A stretch of DNA of 64,000 bases from positions 3,162,001 to 3,226,000 of the forward strand of contig NZ_CP010802.1 in assembly GCF_001278055.1 (NCBI RefSeq), given 5' to 3'. The position numbers and the translations under genes were made by a program. A model generated the notes under the pieces. That model searched no databases and was not told the DNA's origin. It saw only the letters and a list, made by a program, of their open reading frames with translations. This DNA comes from Desulfuromonas soudanensis (GTDB lineage Bacteria > Desulfobacterota > Desulfuromonadia > Desulfuromonadales > WTL). Below, piece by piece: positions 27,793 to 39,429 of the stretch (position 1 is its first letter; each line of letters starts with the position of its first letter).

Positions 27793-28941
27793 TCAGTCGA
27801 CCCGTTTGCGCAGGAAGGTCGGGATGTCGTATTCCTGATCGTCTCCTCCGGCCGGGGTCCGGAAAGCGCGGGGCGAATCCTTCTGGCGCTCGCGGATGAA
27901 GGTCGGCAGATCGCGGTCGACCTTCCCCATAGCCATGGCCACCTTGCTCTTGAGCTCGTCGGCGTGGCGCTTCCCCTTTTCGAAGGAGGCCCCGAAGCCG
28001 GTGGCGATGGCGGTGATCTTGATGGTGTCGCCGAGTTCTTCGTTGATCACCAGGCCGATGATGATGTTGGCGTCCTCGTGCACCTTTTCATGAATGATGC
28101 GCGAGGCCTCGTCGAACTCCTCCATGGTCATGTTCGAGGAACCGGAGATATTGACCAGCACCCCCTTGGCGCCGGAGATGTCGATGTCCTCGAGGAGCGG
28201 GCTGCTGATCGCCTGCTGGGCCGCCGTCGCCGCCCGCTTCTCCCCTTCGCCGATACCGACCCCCATCATCGCCATGCCGCGCTCGCTCATGATCGCCTTG
28301 ACGTCGGCAAAGTCGACGTTGATCAGGCCGCTGGTGGTGATCAGGTCGGAAATCCCCTGCACCGCATGGCGCAGCACATCGTCGGACGGCTTGAAGGCGT
28401 CGAGGATGCTCATGTTCTTGCCGGCCAGGCCGAGAAGGCGGTCGTTGGGGATGACGATGAGCGAATCGACCACTTCCTTGAGGGCCGCCACGCCTTCCTC
28501 GGCTTTTTTCAGGCGCTGTTTCCCCTCGCGGGAGAAGGGCTTGGTGACCACGCCCACGGTCAGGGCGCCCATTTCCCGGGCCACCTCGGCGATGATCGGC
28601 GCCGCTCCGGTGCCGGTGCCGCCGCCGAGGCCGGCGGCGACGAAGACCATGTCGGCCCCGGCCAGAATTTCGGCGATGCGGGCGCGATCCTCCATGGCGG
28701 CCTCGCGGCCGACTTCGGGGTTGGCGCCGGCGCCGAGCCCCTTGGTCAGCTTGCCGCCGAGCTGGATTTTCATCGGCGCCTTGCTGTTTTTCAGGGCCTG
28801 GGCATCGGTGTTGGCGGCGACAAAATCCACCCCCACGACGTGCGAGAGGATCATGGTGTTGACGGCATTGCCGCCGCCGCCGCCGACGCCAATCACTTTA
28901 ATCTTGGCCGTCTGGTCAATACTTTCATCGAATTCGAACAT
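27793..28941 (-). CDS. ftsZ: Cell-division GTPase FtsZ
   Basis: Tubulin homologue that polymerises into the Z-ring at midcell. The 382 residues start [31 protein letters not shown]. The tubulin signature [10 protein letters not shown] lies near residue 105 and the T7-loop [11 protein letters not shown] near 210. The C-terminal conserved peptide [11 protein letters not shown], which binds FtsA and other partners, is present at the end after a short linker. It is the last gene of the dcw cluster, 86 bases after ftsA. Confidence 0.99.
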   Translation of the reverse strand: MFEFDESIDQTAKIKVIGVGGGGGNAVNTMILSHVVGVDFVAANTDAQALKNSKAPMKIQLGGKLTKGLGAGANPEVGREAAMEDRARIAEILAGADMVFVAAGLGGGTGTGAAPIIAEVAREMGALTVGVVTKPFSREGKQRLKKAEEGVAALKEVVDSLIVIPNDRLLGLAGKNMSILDAFKPSDDVLRHAVQGISDLITTSGLINVDFADVKAIMSERGMAMMGVGIGEGEKRAATAAQQAISSPLLEDIDISGAKGVLVNISGSSNMTMEEFDEASRIIHEKVHEDANIIIGLVINEELGDTIKITAIATGFGASFEKGKRHADELKSKVAMAMGKVDRDLPTFIRERQKDSPRAFRTPAGGDDQEYDIPTFLRKRVD

Positions 28942-29027
28942 AGACTCCCTCCGTTCTCTTAGACGGGCCGGCGATTCTCCGCACCGACGACCCCGGGTTT
29001 ACATTCCTGCCGCAAAGCACAAAATAA

Positions 29028-30257
<1,230 letters not shown>

Positions 30258-30323
30258 ATCTTTCCCCTTCCCCCTGAATATTCCGGTTCATCCCTTCGCC
30301 GGCCAGCCTGCGGTTCATGGTGG

Positions 30324-31160
30324 TCAGCCGCTGGCCCGGCCGGTGTCGAGCCGGACGATCACCCGGTCGGTCACGTTCAGATCGATATACTTGAGAGCCA
30401 GCAGCCGCGGCGCCAGGTCCCGGTAGATCTGCTCCAGCCGGTCGAGTTTTTCCGCATAGTTGCCGTAACCGATACGGACCGGCACGCCGCCGACATAGGT
30501 GTAAAGAATCAGTCCTTCGGCCGGATCGTAGTGCAGCTCGGAGACATCATCGAGATTGAAACGCGTGCGCTTCTCCAGCTCATCGAGCACCGCCACCGCA
30601 TTGACCAGCTGCTGCCGGGCCGCCGCCGGTTCTTCGAGCAGGAAGTTGCGCTCGATTCCGGTGATCACCGGGTAATCGAGGCTGTCGTTGGCCTCGAGGA
30701 CCTTAAAAATCTCCCCGCCGGCATCGACGTAGTAAAGATACCCGAGGTTGATCACCGCTCGCGGCAAACGTTCGGTCACCCGGATCACCACCTCCCGGGG
30801 AAAGGAACGCTCGACCTCGGCCGTGGCGATCCAGGGGTCGCCGGCAATCTTGCTGCCGATCATTTCCAGGTCGAGGTCGAAGATACTCGTTCCCGGGGCG
30901 ATGTCCGAGAGTGCCAGAATCTCTTCGCTGCTCACCCGCTTCTCCCCCTCGACCCGCAGGGTGTCGACGGAGAAGTATCCGAGTTCCGCAGTCATCCGGG
31001 CCGCCAGGATACCGCCGCTGACCACCAGGGCACAGCTGCCGACGAAGACGGCGATGCGCAGGGCGAGAGGGAAGATCCTCTTCCAGTCCCGTCGCTGCCT
31101 CGTCTTCTTGCGACGATTTTCCTTGGCTCGTCCCGATTTTGGGGATTTCAGATCCCGCAC
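30324..31160 (-). CDS. ftsQ: Cell-division protein FtsQ
   Basis: Bitopic inner-membrane protein of the divisome that links FtsB/FtsL to the ring. A basic cytoplasmic N-terminus (KENRRKKTRQRRDWKR) is followed by one transmembrane helix (LALRIAVFVGSCALVVSGGI). The POTRA domain is FSVDTLRVEGEKRVSSEEILALS, and the beta domain carries FPREVVIRVTERLPRAVI. The GTG at 31160, preceded by GGAAGAGG, is the best start and gives 278 residues; the frame stays open further upstream into ddl, but the codon at the ddl junction is GTA and is not a start. Confidence 0.9.
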   Translation of the reverse strand: MRDLKSPKSGRAKENRRKKTRQRRDWKRIFPLALRIAVFVGSCALVVSGGILAARMTAELGYFSVDTLRVEGEKRVSSEEILALSDIAPGTSIFDLDLEMIGSKIAGDPWIATAEVERSFPREVVIRVTERLPRAVINLGYLYYVDAGGEIFKVLEANDSLDYPVITGIERNFLLEEPAAARQQLVNAVAVLDELEKRTRFNLDDVSELHYDPAEGLILYTYVGGVPVRIGYGNYAEKLDRLEQIYRDLAPRLLALKYIDLNVTDRVIVRLDTGRASG

Positions 31161-31204
31161 GTCAAATACCTCTTCCCTGTCTGCCTCGGGTTCGCCGGCT
31201 TTTG

Positions 31205-32131
31205 TTACTTGTGCAACCCCGCCCCTTCGAGAATTCGCAGCGTCAGTTCGCCGAAGGAGATCCCGGCGTGAGCGGCGGCCTTGGGGAGGAGGCTGGTTTC
31301 GGTCATCCCCGGGATGGTATTGACCTCGAGGCAGTAAAACTCTCGCTCCCGAACCATGAAATCGACCCGGGCGGCGCCGCGGCAGCCGAGTATCCGGCAG
31401 GCGCTCACCGCCGCCTCCTGAATACGCCCGTAGACCTGCGCATCGAGGAGAGCGGGGAGGATGTATTCCGTCTGACCCGCCGTGTACTTGGCGTGAAAGT
31501 CGTAGAACCCTCCCTTGGGGGCCACCTGGATGATCGGCAGCGCCTGATCGTCGAGGACGCCGACGGTGATTTCCATCCCCCTGATATAGTCTTCGACCAG
31601 AAGGAGATCGTCGTGCTCCAGGGCCTCGGCAACCCCCCGGCGCAACCCCTCGGCGTCCTGCACGATATGCACGCCGATGGTCGAACCTTCCCGGGCCGGC
31701 TTGACGACCAGGGGAAAGTGGCGGCAATCCTGCACCAGCGCCTCGAGGTCGCCGCCACGGAAAAAGGGGAGAAAACCGGGGGTCGGCAGCTCATGGTAGA
31801 GAAGAAGTTTCTTGGTCGCCACCTTGTCCATGGCGACGCTCGAGGCCATGACGCCGCTGCCGGTGTAGGGGATGTCCATCATCTCCAGCATTCCCTGGAC
31901 CGTTCCGTCCTCGCCGTAGCGGCCGTGCAGGGCGATGAAGGCGACCTCGACCTCCTCCGCGGTCAGGCGCGCGGCAAGATCCCGGCCGGCGTCGATGGCG
32001 ACGGCCCGGTAACCGGCTCCCTGCAGGGCGCCGAGAACAGCCTTGCCAGTGCGCAGGGAAATCTCCCGCTCGGCGGAGCGCCCCCCCATCAGGACGGCGA
32101 TCTTTTTGCTTTTCAGTTCCTCTCGCGTCAT
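31205..32131 (-). CDS. ddl: D-alanine--D-alanine ligase
   Basis: ATP-grasp enzyme making the D-Ala-D-Ala dipeptide for peptidoglycan. The 308 residues include KIAVLMGGRSAEREISLRTG at the N-terminus, HGRYGEDGTVQGMLEMM near residue 75 and the ATP-grasp loop VVKPAREGSTIGV near 155. The magnesium-binding FYCLEVNTIPGMTETS lies near 270, where Glu and Asn coordinate metal. The ATG at 32131 follows AGAGGATG. A MITE-like insertion now separates it from murB. Confidence 0.98.
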   Translation of the reverse strand: MTREELKSKKIAVLMGGRSAEREISLRTGKAVLGALQGAGYRAVAIDAGRDLAARLTAEEVEVAFIALHGRYGEDGTVQGMLEMMDIPYTGSGVMASSVAMDKVATKKLLLYHELPTPGFLPFFRGGDLEALVQDCRHFPLVVKPAREGSTIGVHIVQDAEGLRRGVAEALEHDDLLLVEDYIRGMEITVGVLDDQALPIIQVAPKGGFYDFHAKYTAGQTEYILPALLDAQVYGRIQEAAVSACRILGCRGAARVDFMVREREFYCLEVNTIPGMTETSLLPKAAAHAGISFGELTLRILEGAGLHK

Positions 32132-32187
32132 CCTCTTCTCTCCGGGGGACCCTGTTGCGCCCCCTTTCTTCGTGACATTCGATTCAA

Positions 32188-32337
32188 TCCTCGCCGTAAC
32201 TATTCAGTTCCCTTACTCAATGGCACAGCATGTGGGCTGCAGCTGTTGCTTGCGGGAAGTTAAGTGACAACGTTGGACGCAGGCAATGGCTGCAGACCAC
32301 ATGCACTCGCTTAGTTGCTGAATAGTTACTCCTCGCC
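32188..32337. mobile_element. MITE-like 134-bp element with 8-bp target-site duplication
   Basis: The element spans 32196-32329. Its ends are the perfect 12-bp terminal inverted repeat GTAACTATTCAG / CTGAATAGTTAC, and further imperfect symmetry follows inside (GCATGTGG on the left, CCACATGC on the right; GCTGCAG on both sides). The octamer TCCTCGCC occurs immediately on both sides (32188-32195 and 32330-32337), a perfect target-site duplication. No ORF is present, so it must have been moved by a transposase elsewhere. GTAA ends plus an 8-bp duplication fit the IS66 family best (inference). Confidence 0.85.
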
Positions 32338-33225
32338 GAGGATCCGCACCTCGGATTCCAGTTCGATGCCGGTCTTGGCCAGGACCGCCTGGCGAATTTT
32401 CTCCATCAGGGTCAGGATGTCCCCGGCGCGCCCCCTGCCGTCGTTGACGATGAAATTGGCATGTTTTTCCGAGACCCGGACACCGCCTTGGCTGGCACCG
32501 CGCATTCCGGCCCGTTCGACGAGTTTCCAGGCCTGCTCCCCGGGGGGGTTTTTAAAGACCGAACCGGCGTTGGGTCCGCCGACCCCCTGGGCCGCCCGGC
32601 GGTGAATCAATCGCCGAGCGATCTCTTCCTGCAGCGCTTCAGGATCGTCGGGAGTAAAGCGCAAACTCACCTCGGCAACGATCCGGTCGGCCGGCAGGGT
32701 ACAGGAGCGATAAGCGAAGGCACACTCGGCGGCGCTCCAGGGCTCCTCGGCGCCCGGGCCGGCAAGAATCATCTCTTCCACCACTCCGGCCATCTCCTGG
32801 CCTCCGGCCCCGGCGTTCATGGCGACGGCGCCGCCGACGGTCCCGGGAATCCCCGCCAGCATTTCGAGTCCGGAAAATCCCAGGGCCGCGCTCTCCCGGA
32901 TCAGGGTCGTCAGCGGCAATCCCGCCTCGGCCCGGATCCTCCCATCTCCCCTTCGACTCCAGCGGCGCAGTCCTCCGGTATGGATCACTGCCCCGCGGAT
33001 TCCGCCGTCGCGGACCAGGAGGTTGCTCCCGGCTCCGATCACCTCCCAGGGAACGCCGGCTTCGCCGAGGATGGCCAGGACGGCCGAGAGCTCCCTGCGG
33101 CTCTGCGGGACGAGGAAGAAGTCGGCCGGACCGCCGACCCGCCAGGTGGTGTGGCGCATGAGCGGTTCGTCGATCAGCACCCTCCCTTTAAGGACCAGGT
33201 TCAGTTTTTCAAAGAGCGAGTCCAC
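32326..33225 (-). CDS. murB: UDP-N-acetylenolpyruvoylglucosamine reductase
   Basis: FAD and NADPH enzyme that reduces enolpyruvyl-UDP-GlcNAc to UDP-MurNAc. The 299 residues start at a GTG directly after the murC stop. The FAD-binding segment has TTWRVGGPADFFLVP and GAGSNLLVRDGGIRGAVI. GIPGTVGGAVAMNAGAGGQEM carries the family signature and GSVFKNPPGEQAWKLVE the catalytic Ser region. The stop TAA is supplied by the terminal GTAAC of the inserted element; without the insertion the last codons would read Gly-Glu-Asp-stop instead of Gly-Glu-Glu-stop, so function should be intact. Confidence 0.98.
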   Translation of the reverse strand: MDSLFEKLNLVLKGRVLIDEPLMRHTTWRVGGPADFFLVPQSRRELSAVLAILGEAGVPWEVIGAGSNLLVRDGGIRGAVIHTGGLRRWSRRGDGRIRAEAGLPLTTLIRESAALGFSGLEMLAGIPGTVGGAVAMNAGAGGQEMAGVVEEMILAGPGAEEPWSAAECAFAYRSCTLPADRIVAEVSLRFTPDDPEALQEEIARRLIHRRAAQGVGGPNAGSVFKNPPGEQAWKLVERAGMRGASQGGVRVSEKHANFIVNDGRGRAGDILTLMEKIRQAVLAKTGIELESEVRILGEE

Positions 33226-34602
33226 CTACCCTTTTTCCCTGAGACGGCCGATGAGCGCTTCCCCTACCTGCCAGACGTTGCCGGCGCCGAGGGTGATGAC
33301 GATATCGCCGGGTCGCAACTGCGCCGTCAGATGAGCGACAACTGCATCGCGCTCGGCGATGTAATGCACGTCCTTGTGCCCGTGTCCGGTGACACCTTCG
33401 GCGAGGGCCTGGGCGTCCGCCCCGGGGATCGGTTCCTCGCCGGCGGCGTAGATATCCATGACCACCAGGTGATCGGCCTGATAGAAGGCGGTGAGAAACT
33501 CGTCGAAGAGCGCCGCAGTGCGGCTGTAACGATGAGGCTGGAAGATCGCCACCACCCGCCGGTCCCAGCCGGCCCGGGCCGCGGCGAGGGTCGCCTTGAT
33601 TTCGGCGGGGTGATGGCCGTAGTCGTCGACGACCATGATCTCGCCTTCGTCGTATTTGATTTGAAAGCGGCGGTTCACGCCGCCGAAATCCTGGAATCCT
33701 TCGGCGATGGTCGCAAAGGGAAGTCCCAGTTCCATGGCGACGGCCACGGCGGCCAGGGCGTTGAGCACATTGTGCTGTCCCGGCATCCCGATGGTGATGC
33801 GGCCGAGAACGGTCCCCTGGTGATGGACGGTGAAGGCCGTGTGCCCCTGGCTGTGGGCAATCTCGGTGGCGTGAAAGTCGGCCTGGGCGGCAAGCCCATA
33901 GGTGACGAATCGCTTGCGGACCTCGGGGATGAAGGCCTGGATGTTGGGATCGTCGAGACAGAGGACGGCCAGGCCGAAGAAGGGGACCTTGTTGATGAAG
34001 TCGACGAAGGTCTCCTTGATATGTTGGAGATCGCGGTAAAAGTCGAGATGGTCGGCATCGACGTTTGTCACCACGGCGATGGTCGGAGAGAGCTTGAGAA
34101 ACGACCCGTCCGATTCGTCGGCCTCGGCGACGAGGAATTTCCCCTGGCCGAGTTTGGCGTTGGAGCCGATGGAATCGAGTCGGCCCCCGATGACCACCGT
34201 CGGATCGATCCCCCCGTGGGAAAGGACGGTCGCCACCATGCTGGTGGTGGTGGTCTTGCCGTGGGTGCCGGCGACGGCGATTCCGTACTTCATACGCATC
34301 AGTTCGGCCAGCATCTCGGCCCGGGGGATGACCGGGATCAACTTACGATGGGCTTCGAGGACCTCGGGGTTGTCGGCCTTCACCGCCGTCGAGGTGACGA
34401 CCACATCGACCCCTTCCACGTTCTCGGCGCGATGGCCGTAGGCAATCTGGCCGCCGAAGCTTTCCAGACGCCGGGTGATCTCCGTTTCGCGCAGGTCGGA
34501 ACCGGAGACCCCGTACCCCAGGTTGAGCAGGACCTCGGCGATGCCGCTCATGCCGATACCGCCGATGCCGACAAAATGTATTTTGCGGATGCGTCCGTAC
34601 AT
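33226..34602 (-). CDS. murC: UDP-N-acetylmuramate--L-alanine ligase
   Basis: First Mur ligase; it adds L-Ala to UDP-MurNAc with ATP. The 458 residues start at the ATG at 34602, which opens [21 protein letters not shown], the typical MurC N-terminus; longer in-frame reading upstream has no support. The P-loop is [13 protein letters not shown] (near residue 110), followed by ADESDGSF and [11 protein letters not shown] of the Mur-ligase fold, and [10 protein letters not shown]. It abuts murB. Confidence 0.98.
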   Translation of the reverse strand: MYGRIRKIHFVGIGGIGMSGIAEVLLNLGYGVSGSDLRETEITRRLESFGGQIAYGHRAENVEGVDVVVTSTAVKADNPEVLEAHRKLIPVIPRAEMLAELMRMKYGIAVAGTHGKTTTTSMVATVLSHGGIDPTVVIGGRLDSIGSNAKLGQGKFLVAEADESDGSFLKLSPTIAVVTNVDADHLDFYRDLQHIKETFVDFINKVPFFGLAVLCLDDPNIQAFIPEVRKRFVTYGLAAQADFHATEIAHSQGHTAFTVHHQGTVLGRITIGMPGQHNVLNALAAVAVAMELGLPFATIAEGFQDFGGVNRRFQIKYDEGEIMVVDDYGHHPAEIKATLAAARAGWDRRVVAIFQPHRYSRTAALFDEFLTAFYQADHLVVMDIYAAGEEPIPGADAQALAEGVTGHGHKDVHYIAERDAVVAHLTAQLRPGDIVITLGAGNVWQVGEALIGRLREKG

Positions 34603-34658
34603 AAATCCCCACTTTGTTATAAAAACCCTAAATCCTGGCTCTTCAGGTCGAAAAATTT

Positions 34659-34765
34659 TTTCAACGCTGAGTCGCGGAGGTGGAGAGGAGACCACGACCT
34701 TGAAGCTCTCGCTATTCCTCTATTTTTTTTCTGCGTCTCGGCGTCTCAGCGCCTCTGCGTCAATA
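34659..34765. repeat. Palindromic intergenic repeat, copy B
   Basis: Left arm TCAACGCTGAGTCGCGGAGG, right arm ending in GGCGTCTCAGCGCCTCTGCGT, with a T-rich middle. It is the only content seen in the murG-murC gap and belongs to the same loose family as copies near 11.3, 60.0 and 61.9 kb. Confidence 0.55.
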
Positions 34766-34798
34766 TTGTGACCTTGGTCCTCAATCCAAAACGCAACG

Positions 34799-35875
34799 TC
34801 AGCTCTCCCCGACGATGGCCCGGCACTGCTCGAGGATGCGGTCCGCCGCCCCCGGCCGCCCGAGGGAGCGGGCCAGCCCCCCCATGGAGAGGAGGAGAGC
34901 CCGATCGTGGAGCAGATCGTTGATCAGGCGCCCGAGACGCTCGGCGGTGAGTTCCTGCTGCGGCAGCAGGAGGGCGGCGCCGCGCCGCGCCAGGGCCCGG
35001 GCATTGACGGTCTGGTGATCGGCGGCGGCCTCGGGGTAGGGGATCATGATCGCCGGCCGCCCGCAGGCGGTCAGTTCGGCCAGGGTCGTCGCCCCGGCCC
35101 GGCAGACCACTAGGTGGGCCCGGGCATAGGCCCCGGCCATGTCCTGAATGAAGGGGACGACGCTCTCCGGATCCCAACCGGCCTCCCGGTAGCCCTGGCG
35201 AATCCTCTCCAGGTCCTCGCTCCCCGTCTGGTGCAAAATCTCCAGCGTCCCCTTGAATTCTTCGAGAAACGGCAGGGCCGCAACCAGGGCGTCGTTGATC
35301 GCCCGGGCGCCGCGGCTGCCGCCGAAGACGAGCAGCGTCTCCTTCCCTTCGGGGATCGGAGGGCAATCCTCCATGCCGGCGCGAAGGGGGTTTCCGGTGA
35401 GGATGGTGCGTCCAAAGTGAAAGGCCCGGTCGGCGTCGGCAAAGGAGAGGCAGATCCGCGCGGCCCAGCGGGCCAGCATCCTGTTGGTGAGGCCGGGCCA
35501 GGCATTCTGCTCGTGAATCAGAAAAGGGATCCCCTTGATCCGTGCCGCCAGGAGGACCGGCCCGGCGGCATAACCGCCGACCCCGACCACCACCTCCGGG
35601 CGGAACTCGCCGAGAATGGCTAGCGACTGGAAGACGCTCTTGACCATCTGGGGGAGCATCGCCGCCTTCCCCGCCCAGCCGCGCCCGACCAGCCCCTTGA
35701 TGTCGATGGTTTTCAACGGCAGCCCGAGATCGGGGAGGACCCGGGCCTCGATCCCCCGCGCCGTGCCGACGAAGAGGATCTCCGAATCGGGTTCGATCTC
35801 CTGCAGCCGCTGCGCCAGGGCCACGGCCGGGAAGAGATGTCCGCCGGTTCCGCCGCCGGCCAAAAGCATCCTCAT
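34799..35875 (-). CDS. murG: UDP-GlcNAc:undecaprenyl-PP-MurNAc-pentapeptide GlcNAc transferase
   Basis: Peripheral membrane glycosyltransferase converting lipid I to lipid II. The ATG at 35875 opens MRMLLAGGGTGGHLFPAVAL, the conserved glycine-rich N-terminus; it overlaps the ftsW stop by four bases. The 358 residues include GVGGYAAGPVLLAA, HEQNAWPGLTNRML, the UDP-binding LLVFGGSRGARAIN and CRAGATTLAELTACGRPAIMIPYP. Domain content is complete. Confidence 0.98.
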   Translation of the reverse strand: MRMLLAGGGTGGHLFPAVALAQRLQEIEPDSEILFVGTARGIEARVLPDLGLPLKTIDIKGLVGRGWAGKAAMLPQMVKSVFQSLAILGEFRPEVVVGVGGYAAGPVLLAARIKGIPFLIHEQNAWPGLTNRMLARWAARICLSFADADRAFHFGRTILTGNPLRAGMEDCPPIPEGKETLLVFGGSRGARAINDALVAALPFLEEFKGTLEILHQTGSEDLERIRQGYREAGWDPESVVPFIQDMAGAYARAHLVVCRAGATTLAELTACGRPAIMIPYPEAAADHQTVNARALARRGAALLLPQQELTAERLGRLINDLLHDRALLLSMGGLARSLGRPGAADRILEQCRAIVGES

Positions 35876-36981
35876 TGCACTTCTCCTTCCCCGTGACGGG
35901 AGATGTTGAGGAGAATCCCCACCGCCAAAAGCGTCGTGAGAAGACTGGTTCCGCCGTAGGATAAAAAGGGCAGGGCCAGGCCCTTGGTCGGCAGAAGTCC
36001 CATGACCACCGCCACGTTGACGAACGCCTGCAGCCCGATGAGCAGGGTCACGCCGAAGGCCAGGTAACGTCCGAAGTCGTCGGGAGCGGCGAGGGAGGTA
36101 CGAATCCCCCGCATCACCAGCATCAGAAACATCGCCGTCACGACCAGAACACCGGCAAAGCCGAGCTCTTCGCCGACGACGGAGAAGATGAAGTCGGTAT
36201 GCGCCTCGGGGAGAAAGAAAAGCTTCTGCTTCCCCTCGCCGAGGCCGTTGCCGAAAAAGCCGCCGGTGCCGAAGGCGATCCAGCTCTGGATGATCTGGAA
36301 GCCGGCATCCATGGGGTCTTCCCAGGGATTGAGATAGGTGAGGATCCGCCGCCGACGGTAATCGACGTTCATCACCAGAAAATAGAGGAAGGGGAGCGCC
36401 AGGATCACCACCGAACAGAGGTAGGAGAGGCGCGTTCCCGCAATCAGGAGCATGACCATGGCCACCAGCCCCAGGGTCATGGCACTCCCCAGGTCGGGCT
36501 GCATCAGCAGCAATACGAGCAGGAAGGCCAGAACCGCCATGTAGGGGATGAAGCCGAGCTTGAAGGTTTTGATCTTCTCCTTTTTTTTGGCCAGGGAATG
36601 GGCCATGTAGAGCACCAGCCCGAGCTTGGCCAGCTCCGAGGGCTGAACGGAAAATCCCGGCATGCGGATCCAGCGGTCGGCCCCCCCGGCATGGCTGCCG
36701 ACGCCCGGCAGCAGCACCAGGACCAGCAGCGCCCCGCAGAAGAGGAGGAAGGGGACGGCGATGCGGCGCAGGTGGTGATAATCGAAGTGCATGGCCATGG
36801 CCATCACCAGGAACCCGGCAACGGCGAAGGTCCCCTGGCGCTTGAGAAAGTAGAAACCGTCCGCGTGGCTCCTGGTCGCCATGATCGAGGAAGAGGAATA
36901 GACCATGACCACGCCGAAGCAGGTGAGAACCACCGCCAGGAGCAGAATCGTGGTATCGAACCCCTTGCGCACTTCCATCAC
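35872..36981 (-). CDS. ftsW: Lipid II polymerase FtsW (SEDS family)
   Basis: Multi-spanning SEDS glycosyltransferase that polymerises septal peptidoglycan with FtsI. The 369 residues have about ten transmembrane helices. GVGSHAGGADRWIRMPGFSVQPSELAK carries the conserved QPSE and RWI motifs, followed by QPDLGSAMTL, the catalytic-Asp loop. SYGGTSLLTTLLAVGILLNISRH closes the protein. The start overlaps the murD stop by four bases. Confidence 0.97.
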   Translation of the reverse strand: MMEVRKGFDTTILLLAVVLTCFGVVMVYSSSSIMATRSHADGFYFLKRQGTFAVAGFLVMAMAMHFDYHHLRRIAVPFLLFCGALLVLVLLPGVGSHAGGADRWIRMPGFSVQPSELAKLGLVLYMAHSLAKKKEKIKTFKLGFIPYMAVLAFLLVLLLMQPDLGSAMTLGLVAMVMLLIAGTRLSYLCSVVILALPFLYFLVMNVDYRRRRILTYLNPWEDPMDAGFQIIQSWIAFGTGGFFGNGLGEGKQKLFFLPEAHTDFIFSVVGEELGFAGVLVVTAMFLMLVMRGIRTSLAAPDDFGRYLAFGVTLLIGLQAFVNVAVVMGLLPTKGLALPFLSYGGTSLLTTLLAVGILLNISRHGEGEVQ

Positions 36982-38342
36982 TCCCCCGTTGTCCGCACCG
37001 GCAGCGCGCGCACGGCGCGGACGAAGACCTCGCCGCGTTCGGCGTAGCTGGAAAACATGTCAAAACTCGAGCATCCCGGCGACAACAGGACCGAGCCCCC
37101 CGGCGGGGTCAGATCCCTGGCCAGCACCACCGCCTCCTCCAGGGAGGGGGCCCGGACCGTATCGGTGAGGGCGCCGAGATCGGCCGCCATCCGCTCGGCG
37201 GCCTCGCCGATGAGAATGAGATGGGCGACCTTTTCCCGCACGGCAGCGGCCAGAGGACCGTAATCCCCCCCCTTGTCGCGACCGCCGGCGATGAGGGTCA
37301 CCGGAGAGGCGAGCCCCTCGAGGCTCTTGACGACGGAGCCGACGTTGGTCCCCTTGGAGTCGTTGTACCAGGTCACCGCGTCGAGAACCCGGACCTGCAC
37401 CATCCGGTGATCGAGCCCGGGAAAGGCGCAGGCGGCCTCCCAGGCAAGGTGCGGCGGGCAACCTTCGAGGAGGGGGGGGATCAGGGCCGCCATGACGTTC
37501 TCGACGTTGTGCCGGCCGCGCAGCTGCAGTTCGGCAACGGCAAAGCGCTCTTCCTCTCCCGCCATGCGCCAGACGATGGAATCGCCGTCGAACCCCATCC
37601 CCTCGGCGAGAACCTCAGCGGAGGAGAAGAGGACCTGGCGTAAACGGAGGGGTGCCGCTGCCGCCATCACAAGGGTGTCGCCGGCGTTGAGTACGGCGAC
37701 GTCGTCGGCCGTCATGTTCTCGAAGACCCTCATCTTGGCCGCGACATAGCTCTGCATGTCGGGATAGCGGTCGAGATGGTCCTCGCTGAGGTTGAGAAGG
37801 AGCGCGTAGCGGGGGCGGAAGGTTTCAATCGCCTCAAGCTGGAAGGAGGAGAGTTCGGCCACCAGATAATCCCAATCGGATTCCTGCACGGCCTCGATCA
37901 GCGGCGTGCCGAGGTTGCCGCCGACGAAGGTCCGACGCCCCCAGGCTTTGAAGACCTCCCCCATCACTGTGGTGGTGGTCGATTTGCCATTGGTCCCGGT
38001 GATCGCCACCAGGGGGGCCTCGATCTCGTAAGAAGCGACCTCGATCTCGCCGAGGATCGGAACTCCGGCCTTTCGGGCCGCGACCAGGGCCTGCACCTCA
38101 AGAGACACTCCGGGGCTGATCACGACGGCGTCGGCGGCGGTGAAGAGTGCCGCGTTGTGGCGCCCGCAGTCGAGGACCACCCCCCGGGAGACCAGGGGTG
38201 AGAGGCCGGGAATGTCGGCGGCGGCGCGCCGGTCGGAGAGGGTGACGAGAGCGCCGCGGTCGGAAAAGTAGGCGCAGAGCGCCAGACCGGTCTTGCCGGC
38301 CCCCACCACCACGATCCTTTTTCCCGACCAGTCCCGTTGCAT
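36978..38342 (-). CDS. murD: UDP-N-acetylmuramoylalanine--D-glutamate ligase
   Basis: Adds D-Glu to UDP-MurNAc-L-Ala. The 454 residues show a Rossmann-like N-terminus (RIVVVGAGKTGLALCAYF), the P-loop VAITGTNGKSTTTTVMGE near residue 115, LNLSEDHLDRYPDMQSYVAAK, and the C-terminal region with YNDSKGTNVGSVVKSLEG and LLSPGCSSFDMFSSYAERGE. All core Mur-ligase motifs are intact. It overlaps ftsW by four bases and is one base from mraY. Confidence 0.98.
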   Translation of the reverse strand: MQRDWSGKRIVVVGAGKTGLALCAYFSDRGALVTLSDRRAAADIPGLSPLVSRGVVLDCGRHNAALFTAADAVVISPGVSLEVQALVAARKAGVPILGEIEVASYEIEAPLVAITGTNGKSTTTTVMGEVFKAWGRRTFVGGNLGTPLIEAVQESDWDYLVAELSSFQLEAIETFRPRYALLLNLSEDHLDRYPDMQSYVAAKMRVFENMTADDVAVLNAGDTLVMAAAAPLRLRQVLFSSAEVLAEGMGFDGDSIVWRMAGEEERFAVAELQLRGRHNVENVMAALIPPLLEGCPPHLAWEAACAFPGLDHRMVQVRVLDAVTWYNDSKGTNVGSVVKSLEGLASPVTLIAGGRDKGGDYGPLAAAVREKVAHLILIGEAAERMAADLGALTDTVRAPSLEEAVVLARDLTPPGGSVLLSPGCSSFDMFSSYAERGEVFVRAVRALPVRTTGE

Positions 38343-38343
38343 G

Positions 38344-39420
<1,077 letters not shown>

Positions 39421-39429
39421 CGTCGCTCC

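Noticed and set aside
32196-32329. Inverted repeat between ddl and murB considered as a terminator or riboswitch
   Set aside because: Perfect terminal repeats plus an 8-bp target duplication and no U-run fit a transposed element better.
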